Source: Chromera velia
Lineage: Eukaryota > Sar > Chromeraceae
Assembly: GCA_018398765.1 (NCBI GenBank)
Contig: JAHBMJ010001110.1
Location: 1 to 35,711, forward strand
DNA length: 35,711 nt
Reading direction: 5' to 3'
In this document: positions 9,401 through 18,902 of the stretch, piece by piece
How the letters are laid out: each line of letters begins with the position of its first letter
Numbering within the stretch: position 1 is the stretch's first letter
Notes under the pieces: generated by a model
What the model saw: only the letters and a program-made list of their open reading frames with translations
Told to the model about the DNA's origin: nothing
Databases searched by the model: none
Program-made: the position numbers and the translations under genes

Positions 9401-11898
9401 GGACGAGGAGAGGGATGAGGACGATGATTTATTCTGCTCGTTTGTCAGTCTTGGGGGGCGGGAAGATGAGGAGGAAGAGGAAAGAGAGGGGGCGGCTAGA
9501 GAGGCTTTTACATTACCCCCTCCAGCTTCTGGTTTAGGTCTCTCTGGCTTCAAGCCTTGGCGGCAACTGTCTCCGCCGCCTGTCGGGCCCGGACCCGCGG
9601 GGGCCGTCAATCAGACTCAGACCCCGGAGAGACGGCCAATACTTCGGCCTGAGTGCTCGGGAGGGGAGTCGGACATGGATCCTTTGGGAGAGGGAGAGGG
9701 AGAGAATGAGGGAGGAATGGGAGCTTCACGTAAATCCCATTCAGAAGCTGGGGGGGGAGGAAGGGGGGGAGGAGACGGATGGGGGCGTCCGAATTCTGTT
9801 GCTGCCCACGCCATGTCTTTGTTGAATCCCAATGCGGCGCCGCAAGGAACTATAGGGCCCCGCATTCTGAACACTCTATTCGGACCCCAAGGGCGCGACA
9901 AAGGTGCGTCGGAGGGTGGAACTGATTTGACGTTTGTTCGGGAAGTAGGAGGGCCTTTCAGTGGTATGAGAGGGGGGTCTTGGAGCGAGGGGGGGAGCTT
10001 TGGGGGTGCAGGAGCAGATGATGGTTTGTCTCACGCCCACAGACAGGACGGCAGCGCAAAGATGGGATTTGTGCGTCGAATGATGCACGAGTTTCGTTCG
10101 GGTGTCTGGAAAGTTCAGGTGAACGTGGTGGACTGGGTCGACTTTCTTGAACGTTTGGTGAATCTGTTCAAGTGGAGAGACTCGACAGTCACGGCGGTCA
10201 GTCAGTTCGCTGCATGATGTGTGATTGGGTATGCTGAGGGGAGGGGAAGACATTCGCTGTTTGTTTATTTCAGAAAGACCCCGAATCTGTCCGCATGGAA
10301 GGTCATGGGTGGTGAAGACACTTAGATTGTGTTTTTTCTTGGCGAAGGTTTGTTGTCGTCGGCCCTCTGTCGGCTTTGCAGACAGACAAATCGTGTCTGC
10401 ATGTATCTCTTCTAACAGGCTTTGTCTGGCTCACGTCGGTCAATTCATGAGGGAGAAAAATGATTTGAGTCCGTCATGATTGTCGTGCCGCCCTCCTCCA
10501 TGCTTGTTCCTTACTTGACATTTCCTTCTGGCTGTCTGACTGAGTGCAGCTGGCAGCCGCGGGTCTGGTGTTCTGTGCTGTTGCCTCCGTGTTCGTTCAC
10601 GTGAGGCATGTAGTGCTCCTGAAACTCGTCATCGACTTCGTAAAGGTGAGCAGATACAGACAGAGAAGAGACAGGGAGGGGTTGCATGGATGGAGACGCC
10701 GAAATGTGGAGAGAGACACATGAAGATGCGTGAGACCCGCCGTGGGGCCTAGCAGCTTGCTGGAGGCGATTCATTCTTTGTTTATGTTCTCTAACTCTGC
10801 TTCAGTCACCGTTCTGTAACACCCCTGTTGGCTTTTCGCTCTCTCCCCTTTCCTTTGCCGTCTCCGAGCTTGCAACCCCTTTCTTTCCCTTTACTGACAG
10901 TCTGCACGCACCTTCACTTGTTTCCGATGCCTGACTTACTTCGCGTGTATTAATACATGCAGGGAGCCAAGCGGGCGAAGTGGAAAGACACAATCAGAGC
11001 GAGGCTGAGGGCGGAGGTCGAGATTGCAGTCAGACAGTGCGGCGTGGAGGGGGTCCCTCTTCATCGAATGGACGTGAGTGAGTGAATTAAGGAGATAGCT
11101 ATGATTTGTTTGAACTTTTTTCTTTATTTGCAAAAATTTCGCAAGCACTCTTTCTCCATCTGCTCATCCGACGGTCCAGCCTCACTGCGGCTCAACTCGA
11201 TCGAGTGTGCATGTACCCCCTTTCCGTTCCTGTCAGAAGTCGAAGGAAGGAAAGGAAGGTCCTGGAAGATGATGATGCATGCCTTGAGCGGCAGTACAGG
11301 GAGAGGTTAGGGATCTGAACTCAGAGACGGTGGGGGACGCTGCCCTAATGCAGGCTCCCACCACCTGTCGTGTTCTTCTAGTCGGTAAGGAGAATGAAGA
11401 ATGTTGTGTTTGTGAAAAGAAAGCAAATGAACTCGGATGAATTCATGGGTGCATCCATGCAGGCTCTCCAAAGTCAACGACTGCGCAGCCTCCTACAGCG
11501 GCGGCTGGTTGTGCAGATCTCTGCGAAGGATATGCAGGTTGGTCTGTCTGTCTGTCAGCAGGGGAGGGGAAGGGAGAAAAGAGGAAGGCGGGAGGGCGGA
11601 TGAGGAATTGAAAAAGACAGGCTCTTTCTCTCAGGCACCATTCTGTCGTACGATCTCTTTACTGCCAATCTTCCATCCCCCCCACTCTTCTATCACTGCA
11701 TCCACTTCCAATGTGTCCGAATTGATCATCGTAATTTTCACTGTCTGATTCATTTGTGCGTCCATGCAGGAGTTGCTCGACACTGGAGAGCTTGTAGAGC
11801 TCCTTCGGCTTCGGAAGGCAGAGTTCCGCTCTCCCCCTCGGTGGACCCGCACCGACCTCGCTTGGTGCTTTCTCATGCACTCCCCCAATGGCAGCTGA
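3919..11898 (+). CDS. PH, C2-like, membrane-hairpin and DysF-domain protein (MCTP/Pex30-like), 11 exons
   Basis: Reconstructed exons: 3919-5072, 5336-5419, 5916-5984, 6467-~7685, ~7824-8116, 8480-10196, 10550-10645, 10963-11081, 11180-11305, 11390-11537, 11770-11898. Phases agree at every junction; the ends of exons 4 and 8 are least sure. The protein is about 1,717 residues. Residues 10-118 form a PH domain (GWMLKRSR, FRERFLFL, helix AQDWANAFQRAS). Residues 165-375 resemble a C2 domain with a charged insert. Residues 400-500 (VDKWVEYYWDL, FRFP, LLPCLLI) form a membrane hairpin. DysFN (VWENARRPVLGGPW, RGLWTD) and DysFC (DADGWMYGGITFSGPW, then TRRRRWV after an intron) follow, then a disordered acidic/Ser region. 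A second hairpin (NVVDWVDFLERLVNLFKWRD, then LAAAGLVF) precedes a helical C-terminus. In known families PH and C2 domains bind membrane lipid, and DysF with reticulon-like hairpins occurs in Pex30-type ER proteins. An ER-shaping or contact-site role is inference. Confidence 0.72.
5126..5290 (+). repeat. (CAGA)n-type degenerate repeat in intron 1
   Basis: Runs of ACAGACAGACAG and CACACAGACA fill much of intron 1 of the PH-C2-DysF gene. It has no coding value. Confidence 0.8.
5418..5475 (+). repeat. (CAGT)n repeat at the exon 2 splice donor
   Basis: The donor GTCAGT at 5420 is the first unit of a CAGTCAGTCAGC tandem array, so many potential GT donors follow at 4-base steps. Only the first keeps the frame into exon 3 (codon CAA formed across the junction). 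Confidence 0.85.
5586..5680 (+). repeat. Compound (TC)n-(GT)n-(TC)n microsatellite in intron 2
   Basis: Pure CT runs on both sides of a GT run, within intron 2. The open frames over it are artefacts. Confidence 0.9.
6317..6466 (+). repeat. (GT)n repeat ending in a splice acceptor
   Basis: About 150 bases of GT/GC/AT-variant repeat end in GTGTGCAG at 6466, directly before exon 4. A normal pyrimidine tract is missing; the purine-pyrimidine alternation takes its place. Confidence 0.85.
7565..8535 (+). other. Region encoding the split DysF domain
   Basis: Three exons share the domain. Exon 4 ends with WENARRPVLGGPWAPLPERP and RGLWTD (DysFN signature: ENQR-like start and a W-x-D motif). Exon 5 holds EWVNVDG, a poly-Ser stretch from TCC repeats, and RWVIDVSARTDADGWMYGG (DysFC). 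Exon 6 supplies RRRRWV, the usual basic closing motif. The exon 5-6 joint rebuilds the W codon (TG|G). The domain makes sense only after splicing, which supports the model. Confidence 0.75.
7681..7704 (+). repeat. (GGGT)n run, possible G-quadruplex at the exon 4 donor
   Basis: Six or so GGGT units directly overlap the likely 5' splice site of intron 4. At least four G3 tracts lie within 24 bases, enough for a G-quadruplex in the transcript. Confidence 0.75.
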
Positions 11899-12613
11899 CC
11901 GTTTGTGCGATTGCAAGATCAACCAACCGATCAACTGCCTGAGCTTCGTCAAATTACATACTGTCAAGACTGTGAAGTACAACTTCAGTAACAAATAAAA
12001 CTACAAATCAATTCAATATAACACGCCGAATTGTTTTTTAAAAGAAGCTTTTATTGTAGTTAACACATAAAAAAATAGGTAGTTTACTTCTAAGACTGAA
12101 CGTACAGAAATAATCCCCCCAGGAAATTATGAGTCAAAAAGTGATTAAATTGCATGGATTTTAGCTACAGCCATTAAATCAGATTCTTAATTCTAACATA
12201 TTGTTAAGGTCTACTTAGAGGGGTTGGCGCTGGTGAGTGCTTGCAGAGGTTCAAGGGTCTTCAGGGCTTGATGTCGTTGGAGTGGTTCAGGTCGATCTCT
12301 AGTGACTGACTCAATCCGTATCCGAAGCATGGAGATTTCTTGTGATTCGACGATCGTTCTGATTTCATTGTAATCTTTCAGCAAGTCTTTCGGAAGTCTT
12401 TCATTTGATTTCGATCGAATTGCAACAGACCAACATTTGTATGATACAAGACGTTAACATCCTGTATCATCATCATCATCATCATTCACTATCGCTACTG
12501 GCCTATAAATGAGCGTTTAACGTTTGGCTGGTTCAATACGCAGTTGGACACACTGCTGGGGCAGTCCTCTCCCACGAAGGAAGATAACACAGGCAAGAAC
12601 GGCTTTCCCATGA
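11899..12613. other. Gene-free stretch after the DysF gene
   Basis: Contains the likely 3' UTR, AT-rich DNA and an (ATC)n microsatellite at about 12464-12486. No coding signal is seen, except a decayed minus-strand frame (KPFLPVLSSFVGEDCPSS) running up to the neighbouring repeat. Confidence 0.5.
11994..11999 (+). promoter_or_regulatory. Putative polyadenylation signal AATAAA
   Basis: AATAAA lies 95 bases after the TGA of the PH-C2-DysF gene, a fitting distance for its 3' end. Confidence 0.5.
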
Positions 12614-12907
12614 CTGTGTGAAGTTCGGCCTTGGCAGCTCGAATTCTTAGGTATCCCGCCGCCTCAATCGATCTAAAGGTCTGAAGCGCGCATTCCGAGC
12701 GCTAAACGCAGAATTAAATACATGCAGGCGTATATATATGAGATAAATAATTGTAGGTGCAGAGAAATTGATCCAGAAACAGCAGATTCAATTTAATAGA
12801 TTCAAATGGCAGAATAGCAAACGTTCTAGATAACAGTCCTTCCGTATGACAGTAAAAAACATCCGGATGAGTGCATTATGACCAATAGCTAGCCAGACTT
12901 TTCAGTG
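12614..12907 (-). repeat. Dispersed repeat family 2, copy A
   Basis: About 290 bp, recurring in the same orientation at 14085-14372. Minus-strand reading gives QTFRSIEAAGYLRIRAAKAE in both copies, so it may be a piece of a mobile-element ORF. Beyond the repeat edge the frame differs between copies. No target-site duplication was found. Family unknown. Confidence 0.75.
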
Positions 12908-13038
12908 ATGCTCATCCACGCGGGTGAGACCCGTCTCCTTCAGTTGTCAGTCTAATTGCTTGCAGTCAGCTGAGCAGGGAGAGCAAACAGTGGAATTGAA
13001 TACGCAGAAAGAAAACTCGTTGGCAGGCTGCGTGCAGT

Positions 13039-13606
13039 TCAGTCAAGCAGACAGGCAGTGGCCAGGGGAGCAGTTTCTCGGTCAGACCCTTCGTGGGCGG
13101 AAAGAGCGAATGTGAACCGATACATGGTATATGAGCTGAACAGTTAGGAGTGAAAGAGAAAAAGAGCAAGAGGCCCCACGGACACGAGCCTCTCCGTAGG
13201 AAGCAATTAGGTAGGAGTGAGCAGAGCTGGCCAGCCGTTCCCTGTATGGAGGAGCCATGGAGGAACCTTGCACCAAAAGTAAGAGAAAAGCGGTACCGGT
13301 GACCTAAACTCACATGGACTTCATACAGAGCAGTGAGTAAGAGGGCGGTAGCAGTGGATACAGGATAGCTTGGCAAGCAAAACTGAGTTGCAAACGGGGA
13401 GAGAGGAAGGGAAAAGGGGTCTGAATAGACTAAAATGCAGTAGATTGACAGTGCGAGAACAGGAACTCCGTGTTTCAAGTTACAGGCCAGGTGGCGGAGA
13501 TGAAAAAGGGTACGAAGGGACTCACCCTGCGACTGCACTGATGATCAGCCCAACATTCTTAACGACGTCCACTCCTACATATAAAATGTAGTTGCTTGTT
13601 AAGTTC

Positions 13607-13657
<51 letters not shown>

Positions 13658-14397
13658 AAGAGAAGGGAAATGAGTGCCAGGAGTGAGGGGGTCTGCGCGA
13701 GCGTTGGTATCAATCAAGCCTTCGTCATGGCACTTCAGTCACTCACCCAGCACCTTCAAGCATTGACAGCTCTGTCTGTACTCCATGAGTGAGGACACAG
13801 AGATTCTGGGGATGAGTGAAGACAAGAAGACCCAAACGGTATTCCATCAGCTCTGACTGCTCTTGCTCAGAGAGTTTGGCGGCTCAGAGGGTCTGGTGAA
13901 AGCCTGAAGGTATAGAAAAAAAAAAAGACAGCAGCCATCTAACAATAAGGAAACACCACTGCAACTCTGGATGACCTCAGGATGGACAACAGAGATTCTG
14001 TAGCATGTGACGCTATGAAGGATCGAAGGCTAGAAAAATAAAGAAGCTGGGTAGGAGAATCAATGAGTTGCCGGGATAGGGGGTCTGTGCGAAGTTCGGC
14101 CTTGGCAGCTCGAATTCTTAGGTATCCCGCCGCCTCAATCGATCCAAAGGTCTGAAACGCGCATTCCAAGCGCTAAACGCAGAATTAAATACATGCAGGT
14201 GTACGAAAGAAATAATTGCAGGTGCAGAGAAATCGATCCAGAAATAGCAAATTCAATTTAATAGATTCAAATGGCAGAATCGTAAACGTTCTAGATGACA
14301 GTCCTTCCGTATAACAGTGAAAGACATCCAGATGAGTGCATTATGACCAATAGCTAGCCAGACTTTTCAGTGTGACGGTCACTCACTGAATTCCCAT
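13039..14397 (-). CDS. Candidate five-exon gene for a 94-residue membrane protein
   Basis: Exons (minus, 5' to 3'): 14397-14387, 13805-13747, 13574-13526, 13382-13314, 13135-13039. All four introns start GTGAGT and end in AG, and every phase matches, giving one open frame from ATG (start MGIQ) to TGA. The product reads SLMEYRQSCQCLKVLGVDVV, then a hydrophobic stretch NVGLIISAVAGFACQAILYP that could cross a membrane, then YRFTFALSAHEG and a polar tail. I recognise no family. Repeat copy B lies in intron 1 and copy A just downstream. The four consensus donors with agreeing phases are the main support. The last two exons are weakest, and the whole could be a lucky join. Confidence 0.42.
13609..13665. 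repeat. (GA)n microsatellite
   Basis: Long GA run, read as CT on the minus strand, where it would supply a pyrimidine tract upstream of the third exon of the candidate small membrane-protein gene. Confidence 0.85.
14085..14372 (-). repeat. Dispersed repeat family 2, copy B
   Basis: Second copy of the 12614-12907 repeat. Outside one short indel the differences are almost all transitions (about 15 against 1 transversion by eye). The minus frame continues past the repeat as a different open frame (PLSRQLIDSPTQLLYF). Confidence 0.75.
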
Positions 14398-15290
14398 GGT
14401 AAGGCAGAGTGGTCTTACATCTTCACACAGAACGTATGGCTTTGTCCTCTTTCTGCCGAAATCTAGCTCAATTAGAAGAAGGAAGAGCCAGAGAACCTTC
14501 ATTCTGATGGGCTAGGTTAGGTTGCGCCCTTTCACTTTCATATCTTGCCCCAAAGCTACTCCCTTCTAGCCTGCCTATTTTATTGAGGCACACGGTGGTA
14601 AAATGATGGAGACGGCTGAAGAGATGGGCAAAAACGGTAGCCTGGCTTGGCTTTGTCCCTATTCCGCGAACCACTTCCCAAAAAGGGAAAAAACCTCATC
14701 TGTCTAACCCCGTTGCCAGTGTTTCGCACTCAGCATGCGTGCACGCCAACTGCTTATACTGTCCAACTGCAGGTCGGTGAGGAACCCTTAAGAACTGGCA
14801 TCTGTTCCCCGGGTACGTTTGCGGAACTGCCAAAAACTGCTTCCCGTCTCCTTCTCCATCTTTCTCCATCTTCCTCCTCAAATGCAAACGCTCTCTTCCT
14901 TCTGGCCAAAAGGTTTCAGAACGGCATCGTATAGAAGTGAGACTTGCTTCCCTATCGAACGACGGATACCAATTGTCGAGCTAAACTGGTTGTTCCACGA
15001 GCAAGGAGGCAAACTGTCTCTTATGGTTGCTCTCAGGCTGTCTCCTCAAGGATCGACAGGAGTCGATGCAAAGCTGAGTCGATCTGTGGTAAGAGAACGC
15101 ATCGTTGATAGCTCTACACGACTTGAGTTGGTGGAGACGGCTGACACGCTTGCTGTTAGTCAAAGTCATTGCTTTTTCAGACCGCTTCCTGAGTTTGAAC
15201 TTCTCTCTCCAGTGTCGTACCGCTGCAGCCCGAGCAAAGCCTGAGCGAAGCCTGAGCGAAGTCCTGCATCTTTTTTCTTTGATTCTTAAA
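14398..15290. other. Stretch with no supported gene
   Basis: Several open frames of 60-140 codons occur on both strands but none has domain motifs or paired splice sites that I trust. Three tandem copies of GCCTGAGCGAA-like sequence lie near 15232-15262, just before the tRNA-like element. Confidence 0.4.
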
Positions 15291-15363
15291 AAGGAGGTAG
15301 CGAGACTTGAACCCATGATCTCTTGCTTGTTAGTGTTGTATGTTAACCACTAGGTCATGAAGG
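15291..15363 (-). repeat. tRNA-like element (degenerate tRNA or SINE head)
   Basis: On the minus strand an A-box-like TGACCTAGTGGTTAACA (15341-15357) is followed about 30 bases later by GGGTTCAAGTCTCG (15301-15314), one mismatch from the B-box consensus. The T stem pairs poorly and the acceptor arms do not match, so it is not a working tRNA. A tRNA-derived SINE or a decayed tRNA fits best. Confidence 0.45.
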
Positions 15364-16060
15364 CTAATGAAGGCGGGCGATGCACACAATTTTCTTTTGC
15401 TTAGTACTACTTTAAACCGCAACTAATTCATTTAATTTTTATTTTCTTTCGAGCTGTGCTTAAGTAACGCATAGCAATATGTTGTCCTCAAAGCCTTGTT
15501 AGTGGCTTGAGATTTGGCGTCGCTGATCGAATTTAGGATTTTAATTAATTAACCCTCAATCATCATCATTATCATCATGATTTTAAATTAATTTAAATGA
15601 ATTGAAGCCATGAAATTGAGTGAATTTACGTGATTCAATTAAATTAAATAAATTAATTTCTAGATTATTTTGCAAATAAATTTTAATAAATTTAGGCCTC
15701 TCTAATTAACTCTACAATTTACTAGAATTGACTTGAATTCAAGTAAATTCATGTTTAAAATTTATCTGACTCGGAATTGAACCGGGAATTCATGTTCATT
15801 GTCTAGGTTCATTCTATTGTTCATTCTTAGAGTGTTAATTTATTGGACTAGTAATTTAATTTCTTATTTCAATTCTTAGTTCAATTCATTAAGCTAAATT
15901 GTTTTAGTAAAACTATAATGCGACGATTTACAACGATCCAGGCCCAAATACTCTGTCGTTACTAGCTTGCAATCACTTAAAATTATAACTAGAATTATGT
16001 ATACGTTGTTGATGCAGAGAGACGCCTTTCACTCAATCAATGGCAGGCTGAGTGGCTTCA
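15364..16060. other. AT-rich gene-free block with a second B-box
   Basis: A sharp drop in GC, full of AATTAATT and AATTTAAAT words. A perfect B-box match (GGTTCAATTCC) lies on the minus strand at 15773-15783, about 470 bases from the first tRNA-like element. No coding frame. It could be an old mobile-element body. Confidence 0.4.
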
Positions 16061-16064
16061 GTGC

Positions 16065-16070
16065 TTTATT
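16065..16070 (-). promoter_or_regulatory. Possible polyadenylation signal for the twin CX9C gene
   Basis: AATAAA on the minus strand, about 370 bases after the stop of the twin CX9C gene. Plausible by position only. Confidence 0.25.
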
Positions 16071-16435
16071 TGAAAGGTTCTGATCTCAATTTTTTCATTT
16101 CTGCTTGACAGACAATGAGAATTGATGCCAGCTAGTGATCTCTCTACCTCCTGACCAACCTTATCTGGACACTCCGCCCAGTGCTCAGTACTTGCCTGAG
16201 AGGGAAACTGACAGAAAGGCAGACAGACAGTGGGCCAGGCGTCAGTGGCTGCATGTGCAAAGAAGGGTCATCATGCCAGCGTCCCTGCAAAAGCACTCAC
16301 GCTGAAAACCTCTGTTCTCCCTGTTCTCCTGTTCTCGCAGCCACTCGTGAGAAGGTGCCCCGAGGCTTCCTTTCATCTCTAGTCACACACACGGCAGGCA
16401 CTGCCTTCTCTGACTAGCTGTCCGCCTTCTCGCCT

Positions 16436-18628
16436 TCACACAGTCTGTTTGGAGCCCGTGAGAATTTTCCATTTGGCCTTCAGGGTCTCCCCCGTAGTCG
16501 GCTTGGGGGGTTCCCAGTGCATTTTCTTGTAGAGGGCCTCCGAGAAGTGCTGGCACTTGGAGTCATCTCGGAACTGTGTGCATGGATCGATCAGCAGGGG
16601 GAATTGCGCATAGATTCATCCATATGTCCGTTTGTTTTGTGCACATGCATACGGTCCTTGGATGCAGATGAGCGGCAACTCGACGTAGAGAAAAAAAGTG
16701 AAACAAATGGGGTGGGAAGTTCAGTCACGTCAAAGCTGCGAGAGAAAGGGAAGAGGCTAGGGGGAGTGAGAGGGAGGGAAGTGGAGGAGCACAGTCCGGA
16801 AGAGGGACAAAGAAAAAGAGTGTGTGTGTCATGCTGCAGCAGTGACTTGTGTGAGTGTTTTCTTCAGTGGACGCTCCGGTTGAATGCACGCTGGCAGAAA
16901 GGGGCTTCCGGGTGGCCCTTGCTTTCCCTTTCTTCTTGTCGACAAAAAAAATGCATGTGTGCAGGATGCATGCTTTCCACGTTGCTTGCAGAATGATAGG
17001 CCGCACGGCAGATAGATCAGAAGCGGTGATGTACATTCACGCAGCAAGGAAGCAGGCTATGATGGCAGAGACTGAAACAGACTTTCCGGCTGTCCATTTT
17101 CAAAACACACATGCAGAGACGCTCACACATGCATGCACACACTCAGATACAGAGGAGATGGAAATTAAACAGACAAGCAGACAGTCGGGAACGTGCTGCG
17201 TAGGGGGTAAGAGAAAGGAATGCGACCGGCCAAGCCTGCATCGACGAATCCAGGTCTTCTTTTTTTTCCTTTCCCCCTCCCGACTGACTCACAGACCCAG
17301 GTACGAATACACAACAAATATCGATAGAAGCACACGGACAATGGAGTGTCTTGAGCCAGATACAGGACCAACAGATTTCCATATCTTCGGTGTCTCACAG
17401 CAAAATTGAGGGGTAAGAGAGGGACAGGCTTCAGCAGCTAGAGTTCCTTCTGACTGTTATTCTGCCAAACAGGTATGCTCCACGAATCGAGACCAAAAGC
17501 CGAATTATTTACGTAAGATTCGTCCAAACGATAAAAAACGCTGGCAACGATCTTTCACTCAGACAGACTTCCGTAAGACGGTGTAGACCTTCCAATCAGA
17601 GAAACACAGACACACAGACATACAGACAGACACAAATGCCCTCCCCTCCCCTCCCAGCGTCCCAAAAGATGGTGCGCGCATGACAACACAGACACTGGCC
17701 GTGGGTGCGGCACCACAAACACAAACGCAGTCGACGCATTTCCCTTCCGATTTCCGTCCCCTTGTGGGTCCTGTTGTCCTACGCTTTTCCTATCTCCATT
17801 CGCTTAAACATTCTTCGCGTTTTCTCCGTTTGCCCCCACTACCATCCAAGTCACATGGCAAGTTCGCACCTCTATGTACATGCACAGGCCTCTTCAGATA
17901 GCCCTTTAATTCATGTGGCAATCCCTTCTGACTGACCGTCATCATGCACACCATCCCGTCAACCAGCTCCTTCTGGAAAACCTGAAAAGACAAAAGCGGG
18001 AGGATACAATCAAGCATGACGGGAAGAGGGGAAAGAAATGACTTCGGCCAGGGAAGGAATGCAAAGAGGAGCAGAAGGAAGAGGGTGGGGACATGTCAGC
18101 CCACACGCTCAGGAGTCACCGCTTGCGTCGAAGCACAAAAAAGAATCTGTTGAAAGCTTGGGCAACATCCCGTCTCCCGCCCTCCCCGCCCCAGGAACTT
18201 CGCATTTTCACATCGGATGCCAAGATGCAGGGGGTGTATTCAAAAAGCAAAGGGAAGAAAACAGTGAGACAGCCCTAGATCAGAGCGATCGAGACGAACC
18301 GTCTCTGCTGGATTGGCAGGGGTGATGTAGGTGTCCTCGTCCAAGCTGTCCTTGCACTGGGCATCTGTGCGCCCACTGCCCCTACAGAGCGTGTAGGCCC
18401 TCACGAAGTGTTTGGGGTCGAACCGCATACTCCCCAGGTTCTCTACAGAGGGATCTGCTCCAGTGGACTTGGGGGACCATATGAGGTCTGTCCAGAGTTT
18501 TGGTGGGACTGTGGACTGGGCCTGCAGGGAGGGGGGAGGGGGAATGCAGAAAAGGAAAAAAGAGGAAAATGCAGCAGATGATCTTAACTTAGCACCACCA
18601 GAAGCATCAGGACCTGGCCACTCACCAT
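16436..18628 (-). CDS. Twin CX9C (CHCH-type) protein, 135 residues, four exons
   Basis: Exons (minus): 18628-18626 (the ATG, with 5' UTR above), 18521-18300, 17981-17937, 16573-16436. All junctions are phase 0, with donors GTGAGT, GTTCGT and GTCAGT and acceptors TGCAG, TTCAG and CACAG. The product holds two CX9C motifs: CRGSGRTDAQC in exon 2 and CMMTFRDDSKC, which exists only across the joint of exons 3 and 4. That independent fit supports the model. Twin CX9C proteins are small and disulfide-bonded, and usually enter the mitochondrial intermembrane space through Mia40/Erv1; many are respiratory-complex subunits or assembly factors. The N-terminus has no clear presequence, as usual for this group. 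The exact family is not recognised. Spacing between the motifs (about 35 residues) is longer than in the tightest hairpins, so a complex subunit is possible. Confidence 0.65.
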
Positions 18629-18902
18629 GGTCAAACAAGTGACGCTGAGCGCTGATTAGTCAGTCTGGTCAGCTTGAGCTACGCACGATCAAGGAGACAG
18701 CTAGAAGCCAGCCGCCAGGTAACTTGGGCCTAATGTGCAACTTTCAGAGGACTGAGGTGATTCCACTGTTTTGGACTTTGTCCTACCTTCAGATTCCAGT
18801 GCTGTCGAAAAATGAAATTGACGACGTTGACGTACACTTTTGGGTTCTGAGATGGTTCTGAGATGATCGACGATGGTGATGCAATGACAGATGCGTGGAA
18901 TT
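18629..18902. other. Short intergenic region above the twin CX9C gene
   Basis: The likely 5' UTR and promoter side of the twin CX9C gene on the minus strand, ending at the second SINE-like copy. No clear core-promoter motif is seen. Confidence 0.3.

Noticed and set aside
12966-13538. 190-codon minus-strand open frame as a single-exon gene
   Set aside because: It runs across two GTGAGT donors and two acceptors that give a better spliced model, and it has no recognised motif.
15364-16060. AT-rich block as an inserted organelle fragment
   Set aside because: It has no organelle gene or rRNA sequence. The B-box match alone is not enough.
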